From positions 92,652,723 to 92,716,722 of the forward strand of contig CM049309.1 of NCBI GenBank assembly GCA_026874595.1: a stretch of 64,000 nucleotides of DNA. The letters run 5' to 3'. The notes under the pieces were generated by a model, which was given only the letters and a program-made list of their open reading frames with translations, was not told where the DNA came from and did not search any database. Shown piece by piece: positions 36,701-49,645 of this stretch. Within the stretch, counting starts at the first letter, position 1; every line of letters starts with the position of its first letter. The DNA comes from Sipunculus nudus (taxonomy: Eukaryota; Annelida; Sipuncula; Golfingiida; Sipunculidae). Made by a program: the position numbers and the translations under genes.

Positions 36701-39700
36701 TGGCTGTGCAGATATTCTAAGCCATGGGTAAGCTGTACAAAGTACCTGTAATACAGGAGAGCACACTTCAAATATGGAATGTGATTATTAATTCATACAT
36801 CTTAATTGTATTTTAAATTGCGATGGAGATATGGAATCAGGACAAGCGAGAACTAATCCGTCTTTACAAAAAATTCAGCTATTATTTAATGAAACAAAAG
36901 AAAAATATTTTGGAATGAGTAAATGTGACTATAGTAATTTTTATATAATGATCATTTTTAAAATCACTTACCATCAGCATGTCTTTATGCCAATTGCTTC
37001 CACTATAATTAATGATACTATCATATGTCATCAATTACATTATAAATTTGTATTTTTAACAGCTTTCTCTATTTATTGTTCAACAGCTCCATCAGGAAAT
37101 ATAACATATATATGTACAAAAAGCGTTGTTAATTCTCCCACACTGAAATAAAATCCTTGAACATGTAATACTTTACAATAGTTTTATCATTACCTATGAC
37201 TCTGCCACAGTGGTAGTTTTTTCTCTGGGGCACTCTCAAGTAATTCCTGGAGAGACCGCACACAATATTCCATAATCATATACTTGTCATTGTTAAGGTC
37301 AATATGTTAACAAGGTTAATAACAAGTGACCCATGGGTCATGACGCTCAGCTGACTGGGAAGAGATTCGCAAAAGGGAATTTTATCATCAGAATGGTAGT
37401 ATATACCCATTCAACTGAAGCATCAAACAGATTGACCAACAGGCCAAGATTTGTGTCTGTATTTATATATCTCAAAAATAGAGAAAAAATGTGTAAACTT
37501 TAAAAACTAGAATACAGGTAGCCGACAAGCAACCACGTGTATCCACCAAAATCAGAGTGGAACCGGTGAAGTGAGGCATGGATTGAGTGGCAAGGGGAAA
37601 TAGAGTGAGGTATGTTGCATATTACTAATATGCAACATACCTCACTCATGCTAATATTATTAGCATGGATGTCTGCAGCCTAAATGTGTATGTAGGTTGT
37701 GCCACCTACCACAAATCCAGAAAGCTGTCCAATTTGTATACATATGTGAAATTTTAGGCAGAAAAGTCAAACCATTACATGTATATGAGTGATTTTAGCC
37801 CATGGCAGACAAACAGACAGACGCTGTGAAAAAAATGGATGCAGGTGGCCCCTCCAGTTTTGTGTATGATAAAGACCTATGTGAGATCTAAACACATGCA
37901 CAATTTTGGCCTAATCGGTCAAATGGTTCCTGAGATATGAGCTTGGATGTCTGCAGCATGAACTAGAATGTAGGTGGTGCCACCTGTCATAAAATCAAGA
38001 AAGCTGTCCAGGATGTATAAACCTGCAAAATTTGAGGCAGTTATGTCAAACCACTACAGAGAAATGAGTGATTTTAGCCCACGGCAGACAAACAGACAGA
38101 CGCTGTGCAAAAATGGTTGCAGGTAGATCCTCCAGTTTTGTGTATGATAAAGACCTATGTGAGATCTATACACATGCAAAATTTTGGCCCAATCGTTCAT
38201 AAGGTTCCCGAGATATGAGCTTGAATGTCTGCAGCATAAACTAGAATGTAGGTGGGGCCATCTGTCATAAAATCAAGAAAGCTATCCAGGATGTATAAAA
38301 CTGCAAAATTTTAGGCAGATATGTCAAACCACTGCGGAGATATGAGTGACATTATCCCACAGCAGACAAACAGACGGACTGTGCAAAATTGGTTGCAGGT
38401 GGCGCCACCAGTTTTGCATATGATAAAGGGCTATGTGAGATCAATACACATGCAAAATTTTGGCCCAATCGGTGAAACGGTTCCCAAGATATGAGCTTGG
38501 ATGTCATCAGGGTGAACATGAATGTAGTTGGTGCCACCTGTCATAAAATCAAGAAAGCTATCAGGGATGTATACGCATGCCGAATTTCAGGTGAATTAGT
38601 CAATTCACTGCAGAGAGATGTGTGATTTTAACCCAAGGCAGATGGACACTGTGCAAACATGGCTGCAGGTGGTGCCACCATTTTTGTGTATGTTATAAAG
38701 TTATCCAAGGGCTACATTTGTATAAATTTTATTTCCTGATCAGTCAAACGGTTCCCGAGATATGAGGGTTTATGTGTGGAAACAGATGCACAAATGGACG
38801 CTGGGCAGAGATCAAAGGTCAGAGGTCAACGCAAATAGGTAAGGCACCAGTACACGTGACCCGATAATTGGTGTAAGTTACGGAAAAATTGGTCCATTAG
38901 TCTCAGAGGAGTTCTCCTGAAATGAACGCTGTGGCGGCGGACCCCGGCAAAAACATAGTATCCGCAAAACTTCGTTTTGGCAGATACAAAAATACAGGTG
39001 GCTCCACCAGTCTGCAGAAACTAATAAAAACACTTAATGGTCAATATCCATGCAAAGAATCATGGTGATCTCTGCATTAGTTGTTCAGATACTTCAGAGT
39101 CCAACAGCTTAAAGAATATGGGTAACAGAGACCTAATTTCAGGTTTCCATGGAGACTTTTCATGGGTCTCCCTGTGTGTCAAGAACAAAGATTCTAGGTC
39201 CAGTTTTTATGATTTGTGCCCTGTTAACAGACGTTCATATCTTTAAAGGTCTCAAAAATAGAGAAAAAATTTGTAAAAAAACCCGAACAAATACAGGTGG
39301 TGCCACCAGTCTGCAGAAACTGATATAACACTCCATGATCAATATCCATGCAAACAATTATGGTGATCTCTGCATTAGTTGTTCAGATACTTCAGCTTTT
39401 GTATCAAACTTTCCATTATTCTGAGCTGTACTTTGGAGTGCCATAGCTCAAAGGATATGGGTAACAGAGACCTAATTTCAGGTTTCCATGGAGACTTTTC
39501 ATGGGTCTCCCTGTGTGTCAAGAATGAAGATTCTAGGTCCAGTCGTTACAATTTGTACCCTTTTGACAGATAACTACATCCTTAAAGGTCTCAAAAATAG
39601 AGAAAAAAAAATTGTGAACATTTTGAAAAAAATACAGGTGGTGCATCCAGTCTGCAGGAACTGATGGAACACCTCTTCATTAATATGTATGCCAAAAATC

Positions 39701-42700
39701 ATGACCATCAGTGTTGTAGTTATTGAGATGTTGCAGTTTGTTTTTATCAAATTTTCCATTATTCTAGGGGGTAATTGGGAGCCCCCCACAGCTCAAAGGA
39801 TATGGGTAACAGAGACCTTATTTCAGGTTTCCATGGAGACTTTTCATATGTCTCTCACTGTGTCAAGAATGAAGATTCTAGTTCCAGTCTTTATGATTTG
39901 TGACCAGTTAACAGCTGTTCACATTTTTGAATGTCTCAAAAATAGAGAAAACAATTCGTAAAAATTGAAAAATACAGGTGGCGCCACCAGTCTGCAGAAA
40001 CTGATGAAACATCTCATGATCAATATGTATGCCAAAATTTGTGACCATCAGTGATGTAGTTGATGAGATATTGAAGTTTTTGTATGAAATTTTTTACTAT
40101 TCTGGGGGGTACTTTGGGGCCCCATAGCTCAAAAGATCTGGGTAAAAGAGACCTAATTTCTGGTTTCCATGGAGACTTTTCATAGGTTTCTCAGTGTGTC
40201 AAGAATGAAGATTCTAGGTCCAATCGTTACGAATTATACCATGTTAACAAATGACAGCATCCTTAAAGGTCTCAAAAATAGAGAAACAAGGGACCTATGG
40301 GTCACTGTGCTCAGCTGACGTTAACCTTGAAGGTAAAAATCTAAAATAATATCAAATGGAGATAAAGTGTAAGAGGAAGAGGTAATAAAGGCCATGGTTG
40401 GTTTATATGATTGGTTTGTATTGATGAGCAAGAAATTGTTGCAAAAAATATTTTGTGACCTGACCATGTGTTTCCTACTGTTGAAACTAAAGCATGTGAG
40501 CAGTTTGTGAACAAATGATCTCTACTATTACCATGATCATTAGTTGGTTTTTCGATTAACTGTTGACATTTCAGTAGTTTACACATTTGTTCAATTGAAT
40601 CTATTTTTTTGTATAATATATATTATTAAATATATATGTATTTTTTTTATGAAATGTATACAGCTGAAATATAGCTAATTAACAACATAAAACAGGGCAA
40701 ACAAAGCCTGATCTCAAATTCTGCTGAGGCAGGAAAATAATGAACAAATGTTTGTATTAAATCCTGATTTTTTTATCACATCAATAATTTTTTAATTTAA
40801 GTTTATATTTCTATAAATTTCCAATTTAACATATATATCTGAATATAAAAGTTGATTCATAATTCTCAATTGCATCATCATAAATCTCAATCTTGTCAGA
40901 TAACACCACATCATGCATACAAATGTTTATTTATTTTTTACCACAAAAATATATCTTTTAAATCTGCAAAACAATAAATATTTTAAAAATAATACTTGAT
41001 TTAGATTTCACAATTTTTAATTGTGTCTTTATTTATCCATAATGTGCTTCATATTTTATAATAATTTAAGCATACTGATGGGTTTAATTATATTTGTTAA
41101 AATCATTTAAAAGAAAATTGATTTCTTTAAAAATGCTACATTACACAACATTGCATCTTCTGGATTACACCTTGCATTATTTTTTCAAGGAAGGTTTTTG
41201 CATATCGGAGTGGAAACAGCATTACAATTAAGGAGATACAGTGAAAACAATAACAATTACTGCATAACACTTGGTGGGTTGGGTTTGCGGGGGGGGGGGG
41301 GGGGGGGGTGATTGGGGTGGTGATATGAGAATAACTGTACACCTGTCACAGCAGGGGATCTCCCCCAGTGACTGTAACAAATCAGAAACCCTGGCATAGC
41401 TGACTTCCAGTGACCTGGAGTGGGACCCTGCATCTGTAATCAAAGCAAGTGACTACAGAAAAAAAATCAATAACTAACTTAATTTTCAAGCTTTTATTTT
41501 CAAATTTCAGATTTAGACAAACTAAATATTTATGTTTACATGCTGTGAAAATTAAATCAATGGTGCTTACAGGTAAAAAACGAGCCATGGTCAAAGTTGG
41601 GCAAAATTTAAGGTACTGATTTATTTTTTATGCCAAAAACTTAAAAAATTTACAAAATTCAGATCTAATTTGGGTTAACAACTGAATCTTAATTAAACAT
41701 AGTTATATACTTGAGAAAATAGACTCTAGTTTCAAAATTTTTCATGTTAAGTGAGTTATTATTTTTCCTGATTTTTTACAATGTCCATTATGTTTGGGCC
41801 CATAACTTAAAGAATTTATAAATTACAGACTTAATTTCTGGCATGTACATAGGAACTATATAGAGGAATATTTATGGTAAATATGAGGAAAAACAGATGA
41901 GTGGTTTTGGTATAAGGCAGTCCTGAAGTGTGAAAATAGGATTTTAATAAAAAATTGAGGTTTTTCCTTAATTTCTCAAAGGAATGAAGTCGCAAAGACC
42001 CAGTTTTCGGCTTGGTAGGAGATCTTGGGGACATCTAACATTATGCTGAATTTTGGATTCCTAGGTCTTACGGTTTCAAAACGTGCCACATCTACGGACG
42101 GATGGACGGACAGACAGACGGACAGACAGATGACTTATAGTCAGCTGAGCTATAAAATCGTAAAAAAATAGAAAAATCCAGGTCGCGCCACCAGTCTGCA
42201 GGAACTGATGGAACATCTCATGATCAATATGTATGCCAAAAATCATGACCATCAGTGATGTAGTTAATCAGATATTAAAGTTTTTGTATGAAATTTTTCA
42301 CTATTCTGGGGGGTACTTTGGGGCCCCATAGCTCGAAGGATATGGGTAACAGAGACCCAATTTCTGGTTTCCATGGAGACTTTTCATAAGTCTCTTAGAA
42401 TGTCAAGAATGAAGATTCAAGGTCCAGTCTTTACAATTTGTGCCCTGTTAACAGATGTCCACATTTTTAAAGGTCTCAAAAATAGAGAAAAAAAATTCAT
42501 AAAAAATAAAAAAATACAGGTGGTGCCACCAGTCTGCAGGAACTGATGAAACATCTCATGATCAATGTGTATGCCAAAATTCATGACCATCAGTGATGTA
42601 GTTAATGAGATATTGAAGTTTTTGTATGAAATTTTTGACTACTCTGGGGGGTACTTTGGGGCCCCATAGCTCGAAGGATATGGGTAACAGAGACCTAATT

Positions 42701-45700
42701 CCAGGTTTCCAAGGAGATTTTTCATGGACCTCTCTGGATGTAAAGTAAGAAGATTCCAGGTCCAGTGGTTACGATTTTTGCCTTGTTAACGGACAAACGG
42801 CCGGATGGCCGGACGGACGACGGACAAAGAATGATCCCTATAGCTCAGATGACTTACAGTAAGCTGAGCTAAAAAAAAAATTGAAAATATACTGACAGTG
42901 AGGTCTGACAAGTAGGCTGAAGTAATAATAAACAAACAGTCCATCTGCTCCTGACCCTCTATAATAAACAAACAGTTCTTCCTCTCCTGACACTAAATAT
43001 TAAACAAACAGTCCTTCCTCTCCTGACACTAAATAATAAACAAACAGTCCTTCCTCTCCTGACACTAAATAATAAATAAATATTCCATCCTCTCCTGACC
43101 CTCTATAATAAACAAACAGTCCTTCCTCTCCTGACACTAAATAATAAATAAATATTCCATCCTCTCCTGACACTCTATAATAAACAAAAAGTCGTCCCTC
43201 TCCTGACACTAAATAATAAACAAAAAGTCCTTCCTCTCCTGACACTAAATAATAAATAAATATTCCATCCTCTCCTGACACTAAATAATAAACAAACAGT
43301 CCTTCCTCTCCTGACACTAAATAATAAATAAATATTCCATCCTCTCCTGACCCTCTATAATAAACAAACAGTCCTTCCTCTCCTGACACTAAATAATAAA
43401 TAAATATTCCATCCTCTCCTGACACTCTATAATAAACAAAAAGTCGTCCCTCTCCTGACACTAAATAATAAACAAAAAGTCCTTCCTCTCCTGACACTCT
43501 ATAATAAATAAATATTCCATCCTCTCCTGACCCTGTATAATAAACAAACAGTTCTTCCTCACCTGACACTATAATAAACAAACAGTCCTTCCTCTCCTGA
43601 CACTAAATAATAAATAAATATTCCATCCTCTCCTGACACTCTATAATAAACAAAAAGTCGTCCCTCTCCTGATACTAAATAATAAACAAAAAGTCCTTCC
43701 TCTCCTGACACTCTATAATAAATAAATATTCCATCCTCTCCTGACCCTCTATAATAAACAAACAGTCCTTCCTCTCCTGACACTAAATAATAAACAAAAT
43801 GTCCTTCCACTCCTGACACTATATAATAAATAAATATTCCATCCTCTCCTGACACTCTATAATAAACAAACAGTCCTTCCTCTCCTGATACTATATAATT
43901 AATAAATATTCCATCCTCTCCTGACACTCTATAATAAACAAACAGTCCTTCCTCTCCTGACACTATATAATAAACAAAAAGTCCTTCCTCTCCTGACACT
44001 CTATAATAAATAAATATTCCATCCTCTCCTGACACTCTATAATAAACAAACAGTCCTTCCTCTCCTGATACTATATAATAAATAAATATTCCATCCTCTC
44101 CTGACACTCTATAATAAACAAACAGTCCTTCCTCTCCTGACACTAAATAATAAACAAAAAGTCCTTCCTCTCCTGACACTCTATAATAAATAAATATTCC
44201 ATCCTCTCCTGACCCTCTATAATAAACAAACAGTCCTTCCTCTCCTGACACTAAATAATAAACAAAAATTCCTTCCTCTCCTGACACTATATAATAAATA
44301 AATATTCCATTCTGACACTCTCCTGACACTAAATAATAAACAAAAAGTCCTTCCTCTCCTGACACTATATAATAAATAAATATTCCATCCTCTCCTGACA
44401 CTCTATAATAAACAAAAAGTCGTCCCTCTCCTGACACTAAATAATAAACAAAAAGTCCTTCCTCTCCTGACACTCTATAATAAATAAATATTCCATCCTC
44501 TCCTGACACTCTACAATAAACAAACAGTCCTTCCTCTCCTGACACTATATAATAAACAAAAAGTCCTTCCTCTCCTGACACTCTATAATAAATAAATATT
44601 CCATCCTCTCCTGACACTCTATAATAAACAAACAGTCCTTCCTCTCCTGATACTATATAATAAATAAATATTCCATCCTCTCCTGACACTCTATAATAAA
44701 CAAACAGTCCTTCCTCTCCTGACACTAAATAATAAACAAAAAGTCCTTCCTCTCCTGACACTCTATAATAAATAAATATTCCATCCTCTCCTGACCCTCT
44801 ATAATAAACAAACAGTCCTTCCTCTCCTGACACTAAATAATAAACAAAAAGTCCTTCCTCTCCTGACACTATATAAAAAAAATAAATATTCCATCCTCTC
44901 CTGACACTATATAATAAATAAATATTCCATCCTCTGCTGACACTCTATAATAAACAATCAGTCCTTCCTCTCCTGACACTAAATAATAAACAAAAAGTCC
45001 TTCCTCTCCTGACACTCTATAATAAACAAACAGTCCTTCCTCTCTTGACACTCTATAATAAATAAATATTCCATCCTCTCCTGATCCTCTATAATAAACA
45101 AAAAGTCCTTCCTCTCCTGACACTAAATAATAAACAAACAGTCCTTCCTCTCCTGACACTATATAATAAATAAATATTCCATTCTGACACTCTCCTGACA
45201 CTCTATAATAAACAAACAGTCCTTCCTCTCCTGACACTATATAATAAATAAATATTCCATCCTCTCCTGACACTCTATAATAAACAAACAGTCCTTCCTC
45301 TCCTGACACTATATAATAAATAAATATTCCATCCTCTCCTGACACTCTATGATAAACAAACAATCCTTCCTCTCCTGACACTATATAATAAATAAATATT
45401 CCATTCTGACACTCTCCTGACACTCTATAAAAAACAAAAAGTCGTTCCTCTCCTGACACTATATAATAAATAAATATTCCATCCTCTCCTGACACTCTAT
45501 AATAAACAAACAGTCCTTCCTCTCCTGACAAGTCACCCTAGGGCTCCAAAGTACAGTGACCTCTGACCTCATTAAATATGTGAGAATTTTGCTGGAAACT
45601 GAACTTAGGAGAGATATTTTATTGATTAACATTTATTTTGAGTTTAATCAAAATCCATCAAGTTATCAGGGCGACACCACAAAGTACCCTTGTGACCTAT

Positions 45701-48700
45701 AGACAATCTATTGGTAAGTAGTTATGGTGAGTTTTGTTAAAATCCATCAAAGTCTGGTAAGTTATTGCAGTGACACTAAAAGTTAACAGATGGACAGATG
45801 GTGGGTATACCAAAATACGTCCTGTCTATGACGACATTAAAAAAACAAACAGTCCATCCTTTCCTGACCCTCTATATAAAATAAACAGTCCTTCCTTTCT
45901 TGACCTTCTATAATAAATAAAAAGTCCATCCTCTCCTTATGCTCTATAATAAGTAAACAGTTCATCTTCTCTTTACCCTCTATAATAAACAAACAGTCCA
46001 TCCATGAATCTGCCAAACTATTTCACCTGAATCGTGTTGCAGTGATTTCCATCACTAAAAGTGACGCATTTTCAGTTGTTCAAAAAATATTCTTGCTACT
46101 CACAGTCCATGGGCAATATACTGTAAGGTATAATTTTCTGTGGTATCAATGCATCAGGATAGTAAACTCTGGCAGTCTACCAAATAAATGTTCAGAAACA
46201 TAGAATTTGGCTGAATTAAAAAAGTGGGTATTGGATTTAAGTAAAAACTTCCTGGGCCTTGTTTTGTCCCACATTCAAAATGTACAAATGGAAGGATATA
46301 TTTTCTGTTTCTCTTCATTATACAGCACATCCAGGAGCTTGATCACATGCTTGTGGTGCAATCTTTTCAGAAGGCTTATTTCTCTGCAAAAGGAAATGCA
46401 AACAAACAAATTAACAAACTTGGCCTCTGAAAGGACTGCTTGATAATGCAACAAATATAAAATTCTCACATCATTTTTGTAAATGCTAACATTTTTTAAG
46501 TATTTGTACATGTATATGTATATAAAAAATATGGTTCTTCAAATGCATTGCTTCATAAACCAGATAGAAAAATAAATTACTAAATGATATATTTTGACAT
46601 ACTACTCATGTTCCTTTCTCAGTGCTTTTTTCTTCTATACCATGATCTTTCAATATAATTTTTAAAAATAATTAAGACATGCCATCTGGATACTTTTAAT
46701 ACTGCTGGATCAGCCTGTGCATGCTGGCTGATGATGAGTGAAAGATTTACTGGTAATAACCAATACATAATCTCATGATACAATACATACCACAATACTT
46801 CACTCACGATATAACCCATATGATACAAAAACTATATGACTCTGTATCACAATGTATTGGTGCACCAGTGCATTTTTTCTGCTTAAATCTTAACGGAATT
46901 GTGACAACTGACCACTTTGGAGTGCAGCAAACTATTCAAAAACGTGATCCTACAAATAACCTTAAACACTTGAAGATCAACAAAAAAATTGGTTATCTTC
47001 CAACCTGATCTGTTTGATAATGGCTTGTTAATTCTCTTTTTTACGAATCTTCAGTTTAAATGAAATTTAGAATTATGTGATTCAGTTAATTAAAGTCCAA
47101 GTTGCTGGGTTGACTGCATGCCCTAAATTTTTAGTTGTATGGATGAATACTGAGGACTGAAATAAGCATTATTGCTGACAGGAACAAATATTGGTGCATG
47201 GACACAGTACATCTATAAATTTTACCAGGACTCAAGGGACGAAAAGCAAGAACTAGCCATCATTTAAGTGCTTTTTGAAAGTACAAGAAGAACAAAGGTA
47301 AAAGTTTGCTGCATGTGTGACAAATCCAGGATACAGCCTTCAAGTACTGTGAAGCCCTATTTATCTTAACACTTTGTCAAAAACTGGAAAATTAAAACCC
47401 AAATTATGCGCATTTATCAAAAATTTCCAACTAAGTAAAGTTGATATTTAAAATCAATGTTTATATAATATTTATCCATTTTAATCCAATGGCATATATA
47501 TGAGTGAGTGAAAATAGTACCGAATTAATTCAGTGAATGTCAGGTATTTATCACAATTACTTCTTTATTAACACTGGTCACTGACACCAATGACATACTG
47601 ATGCCTTGATTAGACTTGACACGCAACCATTTATCTCTATGTCCATTAATCTGCATCTAAACCTTGGCCCATGAAGTGTTCGGATAAATTTGGCTCCAGC
47701 TTAACTGCAGTACTCCTGCCAAGACCACCCATTGCCTGCAAAATAAGGGCATGGTAAGGACTGATCACTGCTGCCCCTTCATCACAGGCAGTGAAAGGGT
47801 TGGCACAATCTTCCTGGAGGGAAGGGAAAGGATGGGAAGAAATACTTTCTTTCCGGAAGGGAAGAAATACTTTCTTCCCAAAATTTCTTCCCAGGGTAGA
47901 AATACAGTAACAATATAATTGCAATTCACATTGTTCAAATGACATTTTGGCAATCAGAGAGATTGTTCTTCACATCCTTTGGTAAATAAAGGACAAGTAA
48001 ACAAACCATGTGGATGTGACTGGTGTGGGATTTTATGATGAGGCTGGATGGTGTAGTCTTCAGCTGAGTAATTAAGATGAACTCAACTTGAGTCCACTCG
48101 GTCCATTGGTGTTGTTGTTGCTGAAGGCTCGTCTTTAGCTGAGTGATTAGGATGAATTCAACATTAGTACATATCCTTCAGGGGACTGAGTTTGGCTTGT
48201 ACAGTTGAGCTGGTCTTTAGTTGAATAATTAGGCTGAACTCAACATGAGTACATATCCTTCAGGGATAAAGTTTGGCTTGAACAGTTTAGCTGGTCTTTA
48301 TACCAGGAATTAGGATGAACACAACATGAGTACATAGCCTTCAGGGATGGAGTTTGGCTTGTACAGTTGAGCTGGTGGCTCAGGAGTAGAGTGCAGGACT
48401 CAAAGTAGGGAGATCTTGAGTTCGAATCAGGGGTTCCTCAGTGTTGTGACCCAGCAATGGGTTTGACAAACACCCAGGGGTCTCAACCATGGGTCTTGTT
48501 CAGTCAAAGCTTCAAAACAGGTTCAGTGTAGAGCATACAAACAAGCTTGTGTCTGCATACAGGATGCTGCGTAGAAGCCATGTTTTGGACTATTGAATTC
48601 ACCATGTTCTATGAAATAATATTCCACACTATCTGAGTGTAAATAATGAATTACGATGTGTGCATAATGAAGAACTGTGATATATTATTCTGTGGTTCTC

Positions 48701-49571
48701 TGTTATATATGCTTATATACTATTGTATGTATTATTAATAAAACTTTTGGGAACCTGTGGGAAAAAGGTCAGAGTTCCTTCCCTAACTTCCTTTTCTTCC
48801 CAGAAACTTCCTTTTCTTCCCGGAAACTTCCTTTTCTTCCCTGGGAAGGGAAGAAATACCTATCTTCCCGGAAATTTGCCAAACCTGCGCAGTGAAAAAG
48901 GTGACTGTATTTTAATAGCAGTCTTCTGCCCCTCTGAATAAGAGAGTAAGGTGATGTCAGAGGGTCATGCTTTCTTTGTTGTGAACTGCACTATAAGGAT
49001 TGATGAGGATGCAAATATTTTCCACATTTTTGATAATGCCTAATGGCCTTAAAGTATACTGTTACTTTAAATAAACCAGCCCCCTCCCTCCATAATATCT
49101 GATAGTGCACTTCAAATAACACCATGTGGGGATTGTATTCAAGTATGACCAAGTCATAAACTCATTGCTGGTATTCAAATAGCCCTAGCTCCTGCACTCT
49201 CTACTTACACTCTCATTATGTGAGAGTGCCCTTGAAGACCCTTTGACAAAACTGGAGACATCCTGCTTCGCCATAAAATATATTATCAAGGCTGAAAAGT
49301 ATCATATTTATAATAAAATAAAGATATTTATATCAAATGCTTATATTCAAGACATCACTTTGAAAGTGTTTCTCCATTTTAATAAGCAGTGATAAGCAGC
49401 AAAAAGAATGTCTGCTCTGGGTTTCTCCCCAGCCTTGCCAGGGTGACCTGTACAATTTATCAACAGCCAGCAATGTGCTTTCATAAGCAAAGGTCAAGTA
49501 GTTCATTGTTTCTGATTTTATGAGTTTCAAATGCTGGAAATGCAAAGTTTTAACAGTCAGGTCAGTTTTCA

Positions 49572-49645
<74 letters not shown>

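Larger units (their letters stand above)
37323..42875 (+). mobile_element. Family A element, copy A3, with nested R1 and B (STK11 intron 2)
   Basis: The 5' palindrome GACCCATGGGTC lies at 37328-37339 and GCTCAGCTGACT at 37345-37356. The 3' hairpin is at 42841-42871, with arms TAGCTCAG/CTGAGCTA. The tandem ~340-bp A units are at 38.99-40.28 and 42.16-42.80 kb. R1 (37.50-38.99 kb) sits at the same A position as in copy A1. A B element (40.29-42.16 kb) splits a unit in its A-rich linker. Confidence 0.65.
47797..48888. mobile_element. Candidate DNA transposon with 9-bp flanking repeats
   Basis: GCAGTGAAA occurs at 47788-47796 and again at 48889-48897. The enclosed ends look like inverted repeats: left GGGTTGGCACAATCTTCC, right end read inverted AGGTTTGGCAAATTTCC, each followed by GGAAG/CTTCC-rich text. 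A 9-bp duplication would suit a Mutator-like element. There is no transposase, so it would be non-autonomous. The TIR match is imperfect and the call is tentative. Confidence 0.4.

Noticed and set aside
43000-45531. Three long minus-strand frames as one repetitive protein gene
   Set aside because: They come from a 36-bp satellite, lie in an STK11 intron and are broken only where the satellite period slips. Kept as a low-probability finding only.
48368-48440. Functional tRNA gene
   Set aside because: A and B boxes are present but there is no acceptor stem or clean cloverleaf. It is the head of a SINE.
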